From an uncultured Clostridia bacterium (GTDB lineage Bacteria; Bacillota; Clostridia; Oscillospirales; Acutalibacteraceae), in NCBI GenBank assembly GCA_947598155.1, contig CANQFC010000003.1:204113-268112 (forward strand): a stretch of DNA of 64,000 bases, read 5' to 3'. The stretch's first letter is position 1, and each line of letters begins with the position of its first letter. A program made the position numbers and the translations under genes. The notes beneath the pieces were generated by a model. The model ran no database searches. It was given only the letters and a program-made list of their open reading frames with translations, and was not told the DNA's origin. Positions 1 to 8,110 of this stretch are shown here, one piece after another.

Positions 1-1615
1 CTGTTACGGGCGAGGGGAAATTTTTTTCGAGAGCCGAACTAATACAGCTTGCTATGTTTTCGTCGGAAACGGCGGTATCCAAGGGCAGTTCAAGATTTAC
101 CAGAGCTTTTCCGATTTCATTTTCACAGTATGTGGCGATTCCGTTTATTCCAAGGCTTTCAACGGCGCTGGAAAGCTTTGTGGAAAGCGCGGGAACGGAG
201 TGTAAATCATTTTCAAAGCCGCTTAGAACATCGTCTATCATAAGACAAAAGCTGTCGTATTGGTCAGATGTGATTTTCCGCATTTCATTTATCCTCCCTT
301 CCGCCGCGAAGCGGGCCGAATAAGACGAGTAACTTTTGTTAAAGCTGTCGCACAGCGACATAATCCTGATACATTTTGAAGATATAAACGGCGGCGAAGC
401 GGACGGTGTAATGCTCCCGTTTTTTCTAACCAACTCAAGCATCTCATCAAAGCCCTCAACCGTCCTTGAAAGCTCTTTTCCCCAGCATCCGCCGTATCCT
501 CCGCAGCCGGAGCAGACGGAATCACGCACCCTAAGGTAGACTCCGGCGGTGTCGGCGGGAGCCTTTTCGGAGAGCATCTCCGAAACCTTTGAAACGGTGG
601 ATTTTGTCTGTGAAAGAGCGTCTTGAACAAGCCTTAACCGCTGTTTTATTATGGCGCTGTCATCCGAATCCTCGGATTTTACGGAGAGCACCGTTTTAAT
701 TTTTTTCAGCGCTTTTTTGGGAATCAGTATGAAAATGACGGAGGCGGCGGCAGTTTCAATGAGCAGGCCGAGCCTGTCCGTTCCCCCGCCGAGATATACA
801 AACGACGCGCCGTAGGCAAAGATATACGCCATCGCGCACAAAAATTTTCCCGAATAGGAAAACAGACCGGCAAAAAGTCCGGCGACGCAGAAAGAAAAGC
901 TCAGAGGGTCGTTGCCGGCAAAAAAAGAGCCTACGCTCCCGCCTATCCCCGTAAGCGCGCCGCCGCTCTCATGAAAAAGATACGCAAATGTGATTACGCA
1001 CAGCGAACCGCATATTCCGCCGACGGATACGCCCAAAAACCTCAGTTTTGTAAGCGAAGAAAAAATTATTACGGCGGAAACGGAGAACGCCGTTAAATCC
1101 TTAGGCAGAAGGCGCGTGTTTTCGCGGATTTTATTAAAAGCGCAGGTCGCAAGCGAGAAAAAATACGCTCCGCCGAAAGAGGTTATACTCCCCGCTATCA
1201 ACGAAAATAAAAACTTGGAATTAAAGGGAGAAATTATCATTACCGCCGCGCCGGTTGACGCAACTGAAAACGCCGAAATAAGAGCCGGCAGAATAATACT
1301 GCCGCGTTTTGAGGGGAAGGTGTGCAGATACGCCCTTAAAATATATACTATAAAAGTTGCCATAGCGAAACGGAACGAATTTACGTATTCGCTTGATATT
1401 AGATAACCGAAAATACTTCCCAAAACGGAAAAAAGCAAATATTTCCTCTTACAGCCCGCGCAAAACGACAGCGCAAGCGGAGAGATTATTTCGCTTTTCC
1501 CTGAGGCGAGCAGTGCGGCAACGCCGAAAAATACGCCCTGAGTCAACGCTTTTTTGAAAAATTCAGGGACTTTTACGCTCTCTTCGCCTACAAATTCTAT
1601 TTTTCGGTCTTCCAT
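1..1615 (-). CDS. spoIIE: Stage II sporulation protein E, N-terminal two thirds (runs off left edge)
   Basis: The minus frame is open from an ATG at 1615 to the window edge, giving 538 codons with no stop. The first roughly 330 residues are a run of hydrophobic membrane segments. They are followed by a soluble region holding the cysteine cluster CSGCGGYGGCWGKE, a recognisable SpoIIE feature. SpoIIE is a membrane PP2C phosphatase of about 800 residues that dephosphorylates SpoIIAA and so activates sigma-F in the forespore; it also interacts with FtsZ. The C-terminal phosphatase domain lies outside the window. The start is fixed by a GGAGGTG ribosome-binding site at 1621-1627, five bases upstream. 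This gene is the main evidence that the organism sporulates. Confidence 0.9.
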   Translation of the reverse strand, partial: MEDRKIEFVGEESVKVPEFFKKALTQGVFFGVAALLASGKSEIISPLALSFCAGCKRKYLLFSVLGSIFGYLISSEYVNSFRFAMATFIVYILRAYLHTFPSKRGSIILPALISAFSVASTGAAVMIISPFNSKFLFSLIAGSITSFGGAYFFSLATCAFNKIRENTRLLPKDLTAFSVSAVIIFSSLTKLRFLGVSVGGICGSLCVITFAYLFHESGGALTGIGGSVGSFFAGNDPLSFSFCVAGLFAGLFSYSGKFLCAMAYIFAYGASFVYLGGGTDRLGLLIETAAASVIFILIPKKALKKIKTVLSVKSEDSDDSAIIKQRLRLVQDALSQTKSTVSKVSEMLSEKAPADTAGVYLRVRDSVCSGCGGYGGCWGKELSRTVEGFDEMLELVRKNGSITPSASPPFISSKCIRIMSLCDSFNKSYSSYSARFAAEGRINEMRKITSDQYDSFCLMIDDVLSGFENDLHSVPALSTKLSSAVESLGINGIATYCENEIGKALVNLELPLDTAVSDENIASCISSALEKNFPSPVT

Positions 1616-1647
1616 ATTCTCACCTCCGCATAAATTTTCGGTATATG

Positions 1648-1679
1648 TGTATAGTTTATTATACTTGTATGAACGTCAA
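1648..1679 (-). promoter_or_regulatory. Possible spoIIE promoter with long spacer
   Basis: Read on the minus strand, TTGACG (1674-1679) is followed after 20 bases by TATACA (1648-1653), 33 bases before the start codon. B. subtilis spoIIE and spoIIG have unusually long spacers (21-22 bases) that need Spo0A activation, so the odd spacing is compatible with that model. A TATAAT at only 10 bases from the -35 is an alternative -10. Confidence 0.35.
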
Positions 1680-1682
1680 TAT

Positions 1683-1725
1683 TTTGGCGAAAACGGGGCG
1701 GTAAAAGAAAAATGATTTAATCGAA
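1683..1725. promoter_or_regulatory. Two candidate Spo0A boxes upstream of spoIIE
   Basis: TTTGGCGAA at 1683-1691 matches the 0A-box TTTGTCRAA at 8 of 9 positions, and TTAATCGAA at 1717-1725 matches at 7 of 9. They are 34 bases apart. The first lies just upstream of the proposed -35. Matches this short can arise by chance, so the call rests mainly on position. Confidence 0.3.
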
Positions 1726-1769
1726 AGTTGTTTTTATTTGTAATTTTTATAAAAATACGCTTAAAACGC

Positions 1770-1798
1770 TTTAAAATCAAGGAGTTTTATGGTACAAT
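1770..1798 (+). promoter_or_regulatory. Probable promoter of the MinD-like gene
   Basis: A weak -35 TTTAAA (1770-1775) and a -10 TACAAT (1793-1798) are separated by 17 bases. A TATGG just before the -10 gives an extended -10. The leader to the TTG start is about 100 bases and contains a short GC-rich palindromic stretch around 1823-1850. Confidence 0.4.
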
Positions 1799-1904
1799 AG
1801 GCTCAAATGTTTATCCCTTTGGCTCTGCCCCGGCAAGCGGCCGAAGGCAAACTGTTTTTTAATATCGTTTGCGCTTTTGCGGCGAAATGAGAGGAGGCGT
1901 TTTT

Positions 1905-2630
1905 TTGGCAGAGGTGATTACCGTTCTTTCCGGTAAAGGCGGCGTGGGAAAATCCACATTTTGCGCGAATATAGGCAAGGCTTTATCAAAAAATAAAAAA
2001 GTACTTTTAATTGACGGCGACATTTCATTTCGCTCTCTTGATATTCTCTTAGGGCTTGACAGAGAGGTCGTTTTTGACTGGTCAGATGTAATTTTCAACC
2101 GCTGTACCAAGGAAAAAGCGCTCCTTTCAGTCTCCGGGAACCTTTGCTTGCTCGCCTCCCCCTTATCCGAGCCAAATTCTTTCGGGAGCGCGGATTTTCT
2201 GAAACTTGTCTCGGAATATAAGGATATGTACGATTTTATTTTTATCGACGCGCCAGCGGGCTTTAATTCGGCAACGCGGATTTACGCTAAAGCGGCCGAT
2301 GAAATAATCGTTATCGCAACGCCTGACAGCATAAGCCTGCGCGCCGCATATATGGTCGGAGAAAATCTTTTAAAGGAAGGCGCCGCTGAAAATCAAATTC
2401 GCCTTGTGCTTAACAAGGCCGATTTCAGGCATATGAAAAACGGCGTACAGAAAAATCTTGACGACGCCGTAGACAAAACTTATCTGCGTCTTTTGGGCGT
2501 TATTCCCGCAGATAAATTGCTCGCTGTTGCGGGCGACGCTGATTCAAACCTGATTTCAGGGCGAACTACCGAGGCTTTTTTGCGTATTTCGGAAAGAATT
2601 TTGGGAAAAGACGTAAAACTTTATATCTGA
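1905..2630 (+). CDS. MinD/ParA-family septum-site ATPase
   Basis: The 241-residue protein begins MAEVITVLSGKGGVGKST, with the deviant Walker A KGGVGKST of the MinD/ParA class at residues 11-18. LIDGDISFRSLDILLGL (switch I region) and FIFIDAPAG (switch II) follow. The C-terminus (RISERILGK) could form a short amphipathic membrane-targeting helix as in MinD. A TTG at 1905 is preferred because GAGGAGG lies seven bases upstream and the protein then starts at the usual MinD position; TTG 1869 and ATG 1887 are in frame but poorly placed. No minC or minE is adjacent, so cell-division placement is inferred from family only. Confidence 0.8.
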   Translation: MAEVITVLSGKGGVGKSTFCANIGKALSKNKKVLLIDGDISFRSLDILLGLDREVVFDWSDVIFNRCTKEKALLSVSGNLCLLASPLSEPNSFGSADFLKLVSEYKDMYDFIFIDAPAGFNSATRIYAKAADEIIVIATPDSISLRAAYMVGENLLKEGAAENQIRLVLNKADFRHMKNGVQKNLDDAVDKTYLRLLGVIPADKLLAVAGDADSNLISGRTTEAFLRISERILGKDVKLYI

Positions 2631-2635
2631 AACTA

Positions 2636-2664
2636 TTGAAATACGGCGTTTTTTTTGGTATTAT
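2636..2664 (+). promoter_or_regulatory. Promoter of mgsA
   Basis: TTGAAA (2636-2641) and TATTAT (2659-2664) are separated by exactly 17 bases. The position is 54 bases upstream of mgsA and just after the stop of the MinD-like gene. Confidence 0.6.
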
Positions 2665-2717
2665 ATTCTTCTGAATATATATGACTTATTTTTTGTGTAA
2701 CAGTATGAGGTCGATTT

Positions 2718-3122
2718 ATGAATATTGCACTTATGGCGCATGACTCAAAAAAAGAATTGATGACACAGTTTTGCATTGCTTATTGCGGAATACTTTCACG
2801 GCATAATCTTTGCGCAACGGGTACAACGGGCAAAATAGTTTCGGAGGCGACCGGGCTTAAAATAATGCAGTTTTTAAGCGGTCCTCAGGGGGGCGACCAG
2901 CAAATCAGCTCAAGAATTGCCTGCAATGAAATAGACTTGCTTTTAATGTTCCGAGACCCGATTTCTCCGAAACCGCACGAGCCTAAGGACAACACGCTCC
3001 TGCGGCTGTGCGATGTCCACAATATCCCCGTCGCGACTAATATTGCCACGGCAGAGGCGCTTATTCACGCTCTTGACCGGGGCGATTTGGACTGGAGAGA
3101 TATTATAAATCCGAAAAACTGA
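2718..3122 (+). CDS. mgsA: Methylglyoxal synthase
   Basis: This 134-residue cytosolic enzyme converts dihydroxyacetone phosphate to methylglyoxal and phosphate, a bypass of lower glycolysis. It matches the family along its whole length: N-terminal MNIALMAHDSKKELM, phosphate-binding ATGTTGK, the GPQGGDQQI segment with the catalytic aspartate, and the late DPISPKPHEPK and PVATNIATAEALI motifs. The length is normal for a minimal MgsA (about 130-150 residues). A GAGG sits eight bases before the ATG and the gene has its own promoter at 2636-2664. hisS follows after 56 bases. Confidence 0.93.
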   Translation: MNIALMAHDSKKELMTQFCIAYCGILSRHNLCATGTTGKIVSEATGLKIMQFLSGPQGGDQQISSRIACNEIDLLLMFRDPISPKPHEPKDNTLLRLCDVHNIPVATNIATAEALIHALDRGDLDWRDIINPKN

Positions 3123-3128
3123 AACAAC

Positions 3129-3146
3129 GCCTCCCGTTAGGGAGGC
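3129..3146. other. GC-rich hairpin between mgsA and hisS
   Basis: Seven-base arms GCCTCCC and GGGAGGC close a four-base GTTA loop. No T-run follows, so it is a weak or processing-type end for mgsA rather than a clear intrinsic terminator. The 56-base gap is too short for a T-box leader. Confidence 0.5.
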
Positions 3147-3178
3147 TCACCTATTATTACAGATAATGAGGGAACGAT

Positions 3179-4528
3179 ATGGCGCTTATCACAAATGCGA
3201 TTAAGGGCACGCAGGACGCGTTGCCGAATGAAATTTATAAAACACAGTATGTTGAAAACGCGATGAGGGAAACGGCTGAAAATTTCGGATTCCGCGAAAT
3301 GCGCACGCCCGTTTTCGAGCATACTGAGCTTTTCCAAAGAGGAGTAGGCGAAACTACCGACGTCGTTCAAAAGGAAATGTACACATTTCTTGACAAGGGC
3401 GGGCGTTCAATTACCCTTCGCCCGGAGGGTACCGCAGGAGCGGTAAGGGCGTTTCTTGAGCACGGGCTTTTTAATGAGGCTCTTCCGCAAAAAATTTATT
3501 ATCTTACATCTTGCTACCGTTACGAAAAACCGCAGGCAGGGCGTTTGCGTGAATTTCACCAATTCGGAATAGAATGTTTCGGAGCGGGCGAACCGTCCGC
3601 GGACGCCGAAACGATTTCGCTTGCCAATGAAATTTTTAATTATCTCGGTATTGAGGGGTTAAGTCTTGAAATAAATTCAATCGGCTGTCCCGAATGCAGA
3701 AAAGAATATCACAAGGCGCTCAGAGAATACTTTGCAAAATATGAAAACGAACTTTGCGACACCTGCAAGGGCAGGCTTGAGAGGAATCCTATGCGCATTC
3801 TTGACTGCAAAAGCCCCGTTTGCTCCGAAATAGCCGAAAACGCTCCCGTGGTTTTGGACTATTTGTGCGGCGAATGCAAAGCTCACTTTGACGGCGTTAA
3901 AAAATACCTTGACGCTATGAATATCGGGTACACGGTAAATCCGCAGATAGTCAGGGGCCTTGACTATTACACAAGAACGGTTTTTGAATTTGTGTCAAAT
4001 GAAATCGGCGCGCAGGGAACCGTTTGCGGCGGCGGCAGATACGACGGGCTTATAGGCGAAATGGGTGGAAATCCACTTCCCGCATGTGGTTTCGGTATGG
4101 GAATTGAAAGGCTCCTTCTGCTTATGGACAAAAAAAATTCTCAATTCCCCGAGCCCCGTAAAACTGACCTTTATATAGTTTCTTTAGGCGAGAGTGCAAG
4201 CCTTGTGGCGTCGTCGCTTGCTAAGTCGCTACGCGAAGAGGGCTTTTGCGTTCAGTTTGACACTATGGGCAGGGGCTTTAAGGCGCAGATGAAATACGCA
4301 AATAAAATCGGCGCGTCGTATGCGCTTGTTTTAGGGGATAATGAGCTTGAAACAGGGAACGTTAAGCTTAAAAATATGACGAACGGAAAAGAACTCGAAA
4401 TGACGCTTGATTCCTTTTCGGACGATTTTCAGTCTGCGGTAATAAAGGACGTGACAGCGGATTTTGAATCTTTGGGAATTGAGCTTGACGAAGAAACGCT
4501 TTCCGCGCTGACAGGGGGTAATGAATGA
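3179..4528 (+). CDS. hisS: Histidyl-tRNA synthetase
   Basis: This 449-residue class II aminoacyl-tRNA synthetase charges tRNA-His in the cytosol. Motif 2 is seen as TSCYRYEKPQAGRLREFHQFG, although the run is best read as SCYRYEKP then GRLREFHQFG. The histidine-binding LDYYTRTVFE and CGGGRYDGL follow, then motif 3 GFGMGIERLLLL. The C-terminal anticodon-binding domain begins near residue 325 (LYIVSLGE). The ATG has a GAGGG ribosome-binding site six bases upstream. Its stop overlaps the aspS start by four bases (ATGA), the classic hisS-aspS arrangement of Firmicutes, and implies translational coupling. Confidence 0.97.
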   Translation: MALITNAIKGTQDALPNEIYKTQYVENAMRETAENFGFREMRTPVFEHTELFQRGVGETTDVVQKEMYTFLDKGGRSITLRPEGTAGAVRAFLEHGLFNEALPQKIYYLTSCYRYEKPQAGRLREFHQFGIECFGAGEPSADAETISLANEIFNYLGIEGLSLEINSIGCPECRKEYHKALREYFAKYENELCDTCKGRLERNPMRILDCKSPVCSEIAENAPVVLDYLCGECKAHFDGVKKYLDAMNIGYTVNPQIVRGLDYYTRTVFEFVSNEIGAQGTVCGGGRYDGLIGEMGGNPLPACGFGMGIERLLLLMDKKNSQFPEPRKTDLYIVSLGESASLVASSLAKSLREEGFCVQFDTMGRGFKAQMKYANKIGASYALVLGDNELETGNVKLKNMTNGKELEMTLDSFSDDFQSAVIKDVTADFESLGIELDEETLSALTGGNE

Positions 4529-6306
4529 TGGACAAAATGACAGGTCTTAAAAGAACCGATTACTGCGGCAATTTTACTTTGGCGGACGCGGGCCGCGAGG
4601 TCACGGTGTGCGGCTTTGCGCAGAGACGGCGTGATTTAGGCTCCCTTATTTTTATTGACCTTAGAGACAGAACGGGCATTGTTCAGCTCGCTTTCGGGGA
4701 AACGACGGAAAAGGAAATTTTTGAAAAAGCATTTACGGTAAGAAGCGAATATGTGCTTATGGCTAAGGGTACGGTGCGCGAGCGTTCTTCAAAGAACAAG
4801 GAAATTCCGACAGGCGATATTGAAATTGACGTTTCGGATTTAAGAATACTCAGCGTCAGTGAAACTCCGCCTTTTGAAATTGCGAAAGCGGACGAGGTAG
4901 GCGATGAAACCACTCTTAAATACCGCTATCTCAATCTGCGCAATGAAAAGCTGACAAAAAATATTATTATGCGGCATAAGATTGCTCAAATCGCAAGGGA
5001 ATATTTTTACGCAAACGATTTTATTGAGATTGAAACGCCGATGTTGATTAAGTCAACGCCCGAGGGCGCGAGGGATTACGTTGTTCCGAGCAGAATCCAT
5101 AACGGCAATTTTTACGCTCTTCCGCAAAGTCCGCAGATTTACAAACAGCTTTTGATGGTCGCGGGGTTTGACCGCTACGTTCAGCTTGCGAGGTGTTTCA
5201 GAGATGAGGACTTGCGCGCGGACCGTCAGCCCGAGTTTACTCAAATCGACATTGAAATGAGCTTTGTAGATACCGAAGACATTATGGAAATGGCGGAAGG
5301 CTTTGTAATAAAGCTTATGAAAGAAACGCTGGACGTTGACATCGCCTCTCCGCTCCCGCGCCTTACATTTGCCGAGGCAATGGATAAATACGGCTCGGAC
5401 AAGCCCGACACTCGCTTTGAAATGCTTATTGAGGATATTTCGGACTGGGCTGTTAAAACTGATTTCGCGGTATTTAAGAGCGCAGTTGAAAACGGCGGAG
5501 CGGTTAAAGCTATTGTCGCCGAAAACGCGGCTCAGGTATATACAAGGAAAAAAATCGACAAGCTGACGGAACAGGCAAAGGGCATCGGCGCAAAGGGGCT
5601 TGCGTATATCCGCTGGGCAGAGGACGAGCCTACCTGCTCGTTCGGCAAATTTCTGAAAGACGGCGAGCTTAGTTCTCTTATTGAAAATTTGGGGGTAAAA
5701 AAGGGCGACTGCGTGTTTATTGTCAGCGACAAAACAAGCCTTGCGCTGTCGGTTATGGGGGCTTTGCGTTTGACGGTCGCCAAGGAGCTTAACATTATCC
5801 CCGAGGGAAAGTGGAATTTCCTTTGGATAACGGAAATGCCGTTCTTTGAGTACGATGAAGAGAGCGGCGAATGGCTCGCGATGCACCACCCGTTTACAAT
5901 GCCTCTTGACGAGTGCGTTCAGTATCTTGATACCGATAAGTCAAAAGTGCGCGCAAAGGCGTTTGACTTAGTCCTTAACGGAACGGAGATGTCATCGGGT
6001 TCAATGAGAATTACGGACTGCGAACTTCAGAACAAAATGTTCTCGCTTTTGGGTATGGAAAAGGAAGAGATTGACGCGAAATTCGGCTTTCTTGTTGAGG
6101 CGTACAAATACGCGTCTCCCCCTCACGGAGGTATGGGCATAGGGCTTGACAGGCTGGCAATGCTCATTTGCGGCGCGGACTCACTTCGCGATGTTACCGC
6201 GTTCCCGAAAGTTCAGAACGCAAGCGAGCTTATGAGCGGAGCGCCGTCGGTTATTGACTCAATTCAGCTTGACGAGCTGGGCATTGATTTAAAAACAAAG
6301 GAATAA
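4525..6306 (+). CDS. aspS: Aspartyl-tRNA synthetase
   Basis: The 593-residue protein is a bacterial-type class II AspRS. It has an N-terminal OB-fold anticodon domain (VTVCGFAQRRRDLGSLIFIDLRDRTGIVQL), motif 2 ARCFRDEDLRADRQPEFTQID, the bacterial GAD insertion domain in the middle and motif 3 GIGLDRLAML. It aspartylates tRNA-Asp. The start overlaps the hisS stop (ATGATG, the first ATG used). A separate asnS lies just downstream on the other strand, so the cell does not depend on AspRS plus amidotransferase for Asn-tRNA, and this enzyme may be discriminating; that last point is inference. Confidence 0.97.
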   Translation: MMDKMTGLKRTDYCGNFTLADAGREVTVCGFAQRRRDLGSLIFIDLRDRTGIVQLAFGETTEKEIFEKAFTVRSEYVLMAKGTVRERSSKNKEIPTGDIEIDVSDLRILSVSETPPFEIAKADEVGDETTLKYRYLNLRNEKLTKNIIMRHKIAQIAREYFYANDFIEIETPMLIKSTPEGARDYVVPSRIHNGNFYALPQSPQIYKQLLMVAGFDRYVQLARCFRDEDLRADRQPEFTQIDIEMSFVDTEDIMEMAEGFVIKLMKETLDVDIASPLPRLTFAEAMDKYGSDKPDTRFEMLIEDISDWAVKTDFAVFKSAVENGGAVKAIVAENAAQVYTRKKIDKLTEQAKGIGAKGLAYIRWAEDEPTCSFGKFLKDGELSSLIENLGVKKGDCVFIVSDKTSLALSVMGALRLTVAKELNIIPEGKWNFLWITEMPFFEYDEESGEWLAMHHPFTMPLDECVQYLDTDKSKVRAKAFDLVLNGTEMSSGSMRITDCELQNKMFSLLGMEKEEIDAKFGFLVEAYKYASPPHGGMGIGLDRLAMLICGADSLRDVTAFPKVQNASELMSGAPSVIDSIQLDELGIDLKTKE

Positions 6307-6309
6307 TTT

Positions 6310-6564
6310 ATGAAAAAGCTTTTTTTGACCGCAGTTTTAATTTGCTTTATGACAGTAAATTCGTTTGCGGCAAATGACAACAGAATACCGCTTACCCCTA
6401 CGGTTACGCCTTTGCGGATTTTCTTTGCGGCTCTGGCTGTTTTGGGATTTATTTTCGCGGAAATTTACATTGAAAAAAAGCGTGAGCAAAGAGTGGCGGA
6501 AAGACCTGCGCGTGCCGCGAAAAAAGCGGAAAAAGACAGAATAAAAAAGCAGAATAAAAAATAA
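6310..6564 (+). CDS. Small membrane protein with basic tail, unknown function
   Basis: I do not recognise this 84-residue protein. Residues 1-20 look like a signal peptide ending SFA. A single hydrophobic segment lies near residues 35-52 (LRIFFAALAVLGFIFAEIYI). The C-terminal 30 residues are strongly basic and alanine-rich, consistent with a cytoplasmic or RNA/lipid-contacting tail. It starts four bases after the aspS stop with AAAGGA as ribosome-binding site, so it is probably cotranscribed with hisS-aspS, and a terminator follows at 6627-6670. The reading frame is supported by position and composition, not by homology. Confidence 0.6.
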   Translation: MKKLFLTAVLICFMTVNSFAANDNRIPLTPTVTPLRIFFAALAVLGFIFAEIYIEKKREQRVAERPARAAKKAEKDRIKKQNKK

Positions 6565-6626
6565 TTATTTGATATTATGACGGGCAAGGTCATTATTGAA
6601 TATCGACAGAAAATTGAAAATCACTT

Positions 6627-6670
6627 AAAAAACAGCAGTCTTACATTTTTTGTAAAACTGCTGTTTCTTT
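6627..6670. terminator. Bidirectional terminator between hisS-aspS operon and asnS
   Basis: AACAGCAGT (6631-6639) pairs with ACTGCTGTT (6657-6665), extended by TTACA/TGTAA inside. An A-run at 6627-6632 and a T-rich stretch after 6665 allow it to stop transcripts from both convergent genes. Confidence 0.75.
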
Positions 6671-6688
6671 ATGTTTATGATTTTTAAA

Positions 6689-8044
6689 TTAAAATTCCAA
6701 TGCGCCGTAGGTTCTGGGGTAAGGCAGAACATCGCGGATATTCTGAACGCCCGTTGCGTAAATTAAAAGTCTTTCAAAGCCCATACCGAAACCCGAATGG
6801 GTACATCCGCCGAATTTGCGGAGATTTACGTACCAATACATAGCGTCCTTTGAAATTCCCAATTCGTCCATACGGGCTGTCAGCTTGTCAAAATCCGTTT
6901 CTCTTTCACTGCCGCCCATAAGCTCGCCCGCTTCGGGAACAAGAAGGTCAACGGCCCCGACTGTTTCGCCGTCGTCGTTCTGATACATATAAAAAGCCTT
7001 AATGTCTTTCGGCCAATCGTAAATGAATACGGGAGCGTCAAAATATTCTTCGGTAAGGTATTTTTCGTGTTCTTTTGCAAGGTCCTCGCCGTATTCGGGC
7101 CGGAATTTGAAATCCTTGCCTGAATTTTTAAGAAGAGTAATGGCCTCTTTGTGGGTAATACGGTGAATTTTTGAGTCAATTACCTTTTGCATACGCTCAC
7201 GCAGGGGAAGGCGCGTATATGTTTCAAGGAAAGCAAGCTCGTCGTCGCACCTTTTGAGGATTTTGCCCAGAACGCATTTAAGAAAATCCTCTTCAATGTC
7301 CATAAGCCCCGAAAGATTGCAGAACGCGATTTCGGGCTCAATCATCCAAAATTCGGCCGCGTGGGTAGGCGTAACCGAGTGTTCGGCGCGGAATGTGGGG
7401 CCGAATGTATAAATTTTGCTGAACGCAAGGGCAAAAGTTTCGCCCTCAAGCTGGCCTGTAACCGCTAACGATGTGGGCTTGCCGAAAAAATCGTTTGCAA
7501 AATCAAATTTGTCATCTTTCGGGTCAAGGCTCGTTACGGTAAAAGTGTTGCCGGCGCCTTCGGCGTCATTAGCTGTAAGAAGAGGGGTGTGAACGTAAAC
7601 GTAGCCGTTATCCTGAAAATATTCGTGAATTGCCATAGCGGCGACACTTCTTACTCTGAAAACCGCCTGAAAAAGTCGGGTCCTTGGGCGAAGATACGCA
7701 ATCTCACGCAAAAATTCAAGCGTATGGCGTTTAGGCTGAAGAGGATAATCCTCAGGGCAGTCGCCGACAACCTTGACAGACGAGGCGTTTATCTCAATTT
7801 TATCTCCGTTTTCAACTACCGTTCCCTCAACTTCAATGGCGGCGCCGATGTGCGTCGCGCTGATTTTCGCGAAATCGGGATTTGAATCGCCGTAAACGAG
7901 CTGAATGGAATTGAAACAAGTTCCGTCAAAAAAGTCGATAAAGCCGATATTTTTTTGCTTGCGGTGGTTCCTGACCCAGCCGTGAAGTGAAACTTCTTTG
8001 CCTGTAAATTCGGATTTCTTTTCGTAAAGCTCACGTAAATCCAT
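6689..8044 (-). CDS. asnS: Asparaginyl-tRNA synthetase
   Basis: This 451-residue class IIb synthetase charges tRNA-Asn directly. The N-terminal OB-fold reads VSLHGWVRNHRKQKNIGFIDFFDG. The catalytic core has motif 2 FGPTFRAEHSVTPTHAAEFWMIEPE, read here as FRAEHS then AEFWMIEPE, and motif 3 GMGFERLLIY, ending with the family-typical IRDVLPYPRTYGALEF. The length is slightly below the usual 460. It is convergent with aspS across a shared terminator and has its own consensus-like promoter at 8079-8107. Its presence argues against the GatCAB route being needed for Asn-tRNA. Confidence 0.96.
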   Translation of the reverse strand: MDLRELYEKKSEFTGKEVSLHGWVRNHRKQKNIGFIDFFDGTCFNSIQLVYGDSNPDFAKISATHIGAAIEVEGTVVENGDKIEINASSVKVVGDCPEDYPLQPKRHTLEFLREIAYLRPRTRLFQAVFRVRSVAAMAIHEYFQDNGYVYVHTPLLTANDAEGAGNTFTVTSLDPKDDKFDFANDFFGKPTSLAVTGQLEGETFALAFSKIYTFGPTFRAEHSVTPTHAAEFWMIEPEIAFCNLSGLMDIEEDFLKCVLGKILKRCDDELAFLETYTRLPLRERMQKVIDSKIHRITHKEAITLLKNSGKDFKFRPEYGEDLAKEHEKYLTEEYFDAPVFIYDWPKDIKAFYMYQNDDGETVGAVDLLVPEAGELMGGSERETDFDKLTARMDELGISKDAMYWYVNLRKFGGCTHSGFGMGFERLLIYATGVQNIRDVLPYPRTYGALEF

Positions 8045-8078
8045 ATAATAACACAGCCTTTCAATAATGCTGAATTTT

Positions 8079-8107
8079 ATTTTAGCACTAATATTTTTTC
8101 AAGTCAA
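8079..8107 (-). promoter_or_regulatory. Promoter of asnS
   Basis: On the minus strand TTGACT (8102-8107) and TAAAAT (8079-8084) are separated by 17 bases, with TG just before the -10 (TGCTAAAAT). The -35 lies four bases beyond the 3' end of the GH28 gene. Confidence 0.65.
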
Positions 8108-8110
8108 GAA

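Noticed and set aside
990..1406. Plus-strand open frame of 138 codons
   Set aside because: It lies wholly inside the minus-strand spoIIE frame, which encodes recognisable membrane segments; the plus translation has no family features.
1815..1850. Possible repeat-family end upstream of the MinD-like gene
   Set aside because: Only short GC-rich words such as GCCCCGGCAAG match; the conserved CCCCTTATTGAA end is missing.
3123..3178. T-box or other leader upstream of hisS
   Set aside because: The gap is only 56 bases with one short hairpin; there is no room for a specifier stem and antiterminator.
5053..5889. Minus-strand open frame of 278 codons
   Set aside because: It is a shadow of aspS; the plus strand encodes clear class II synthetase motifs across the same bases.
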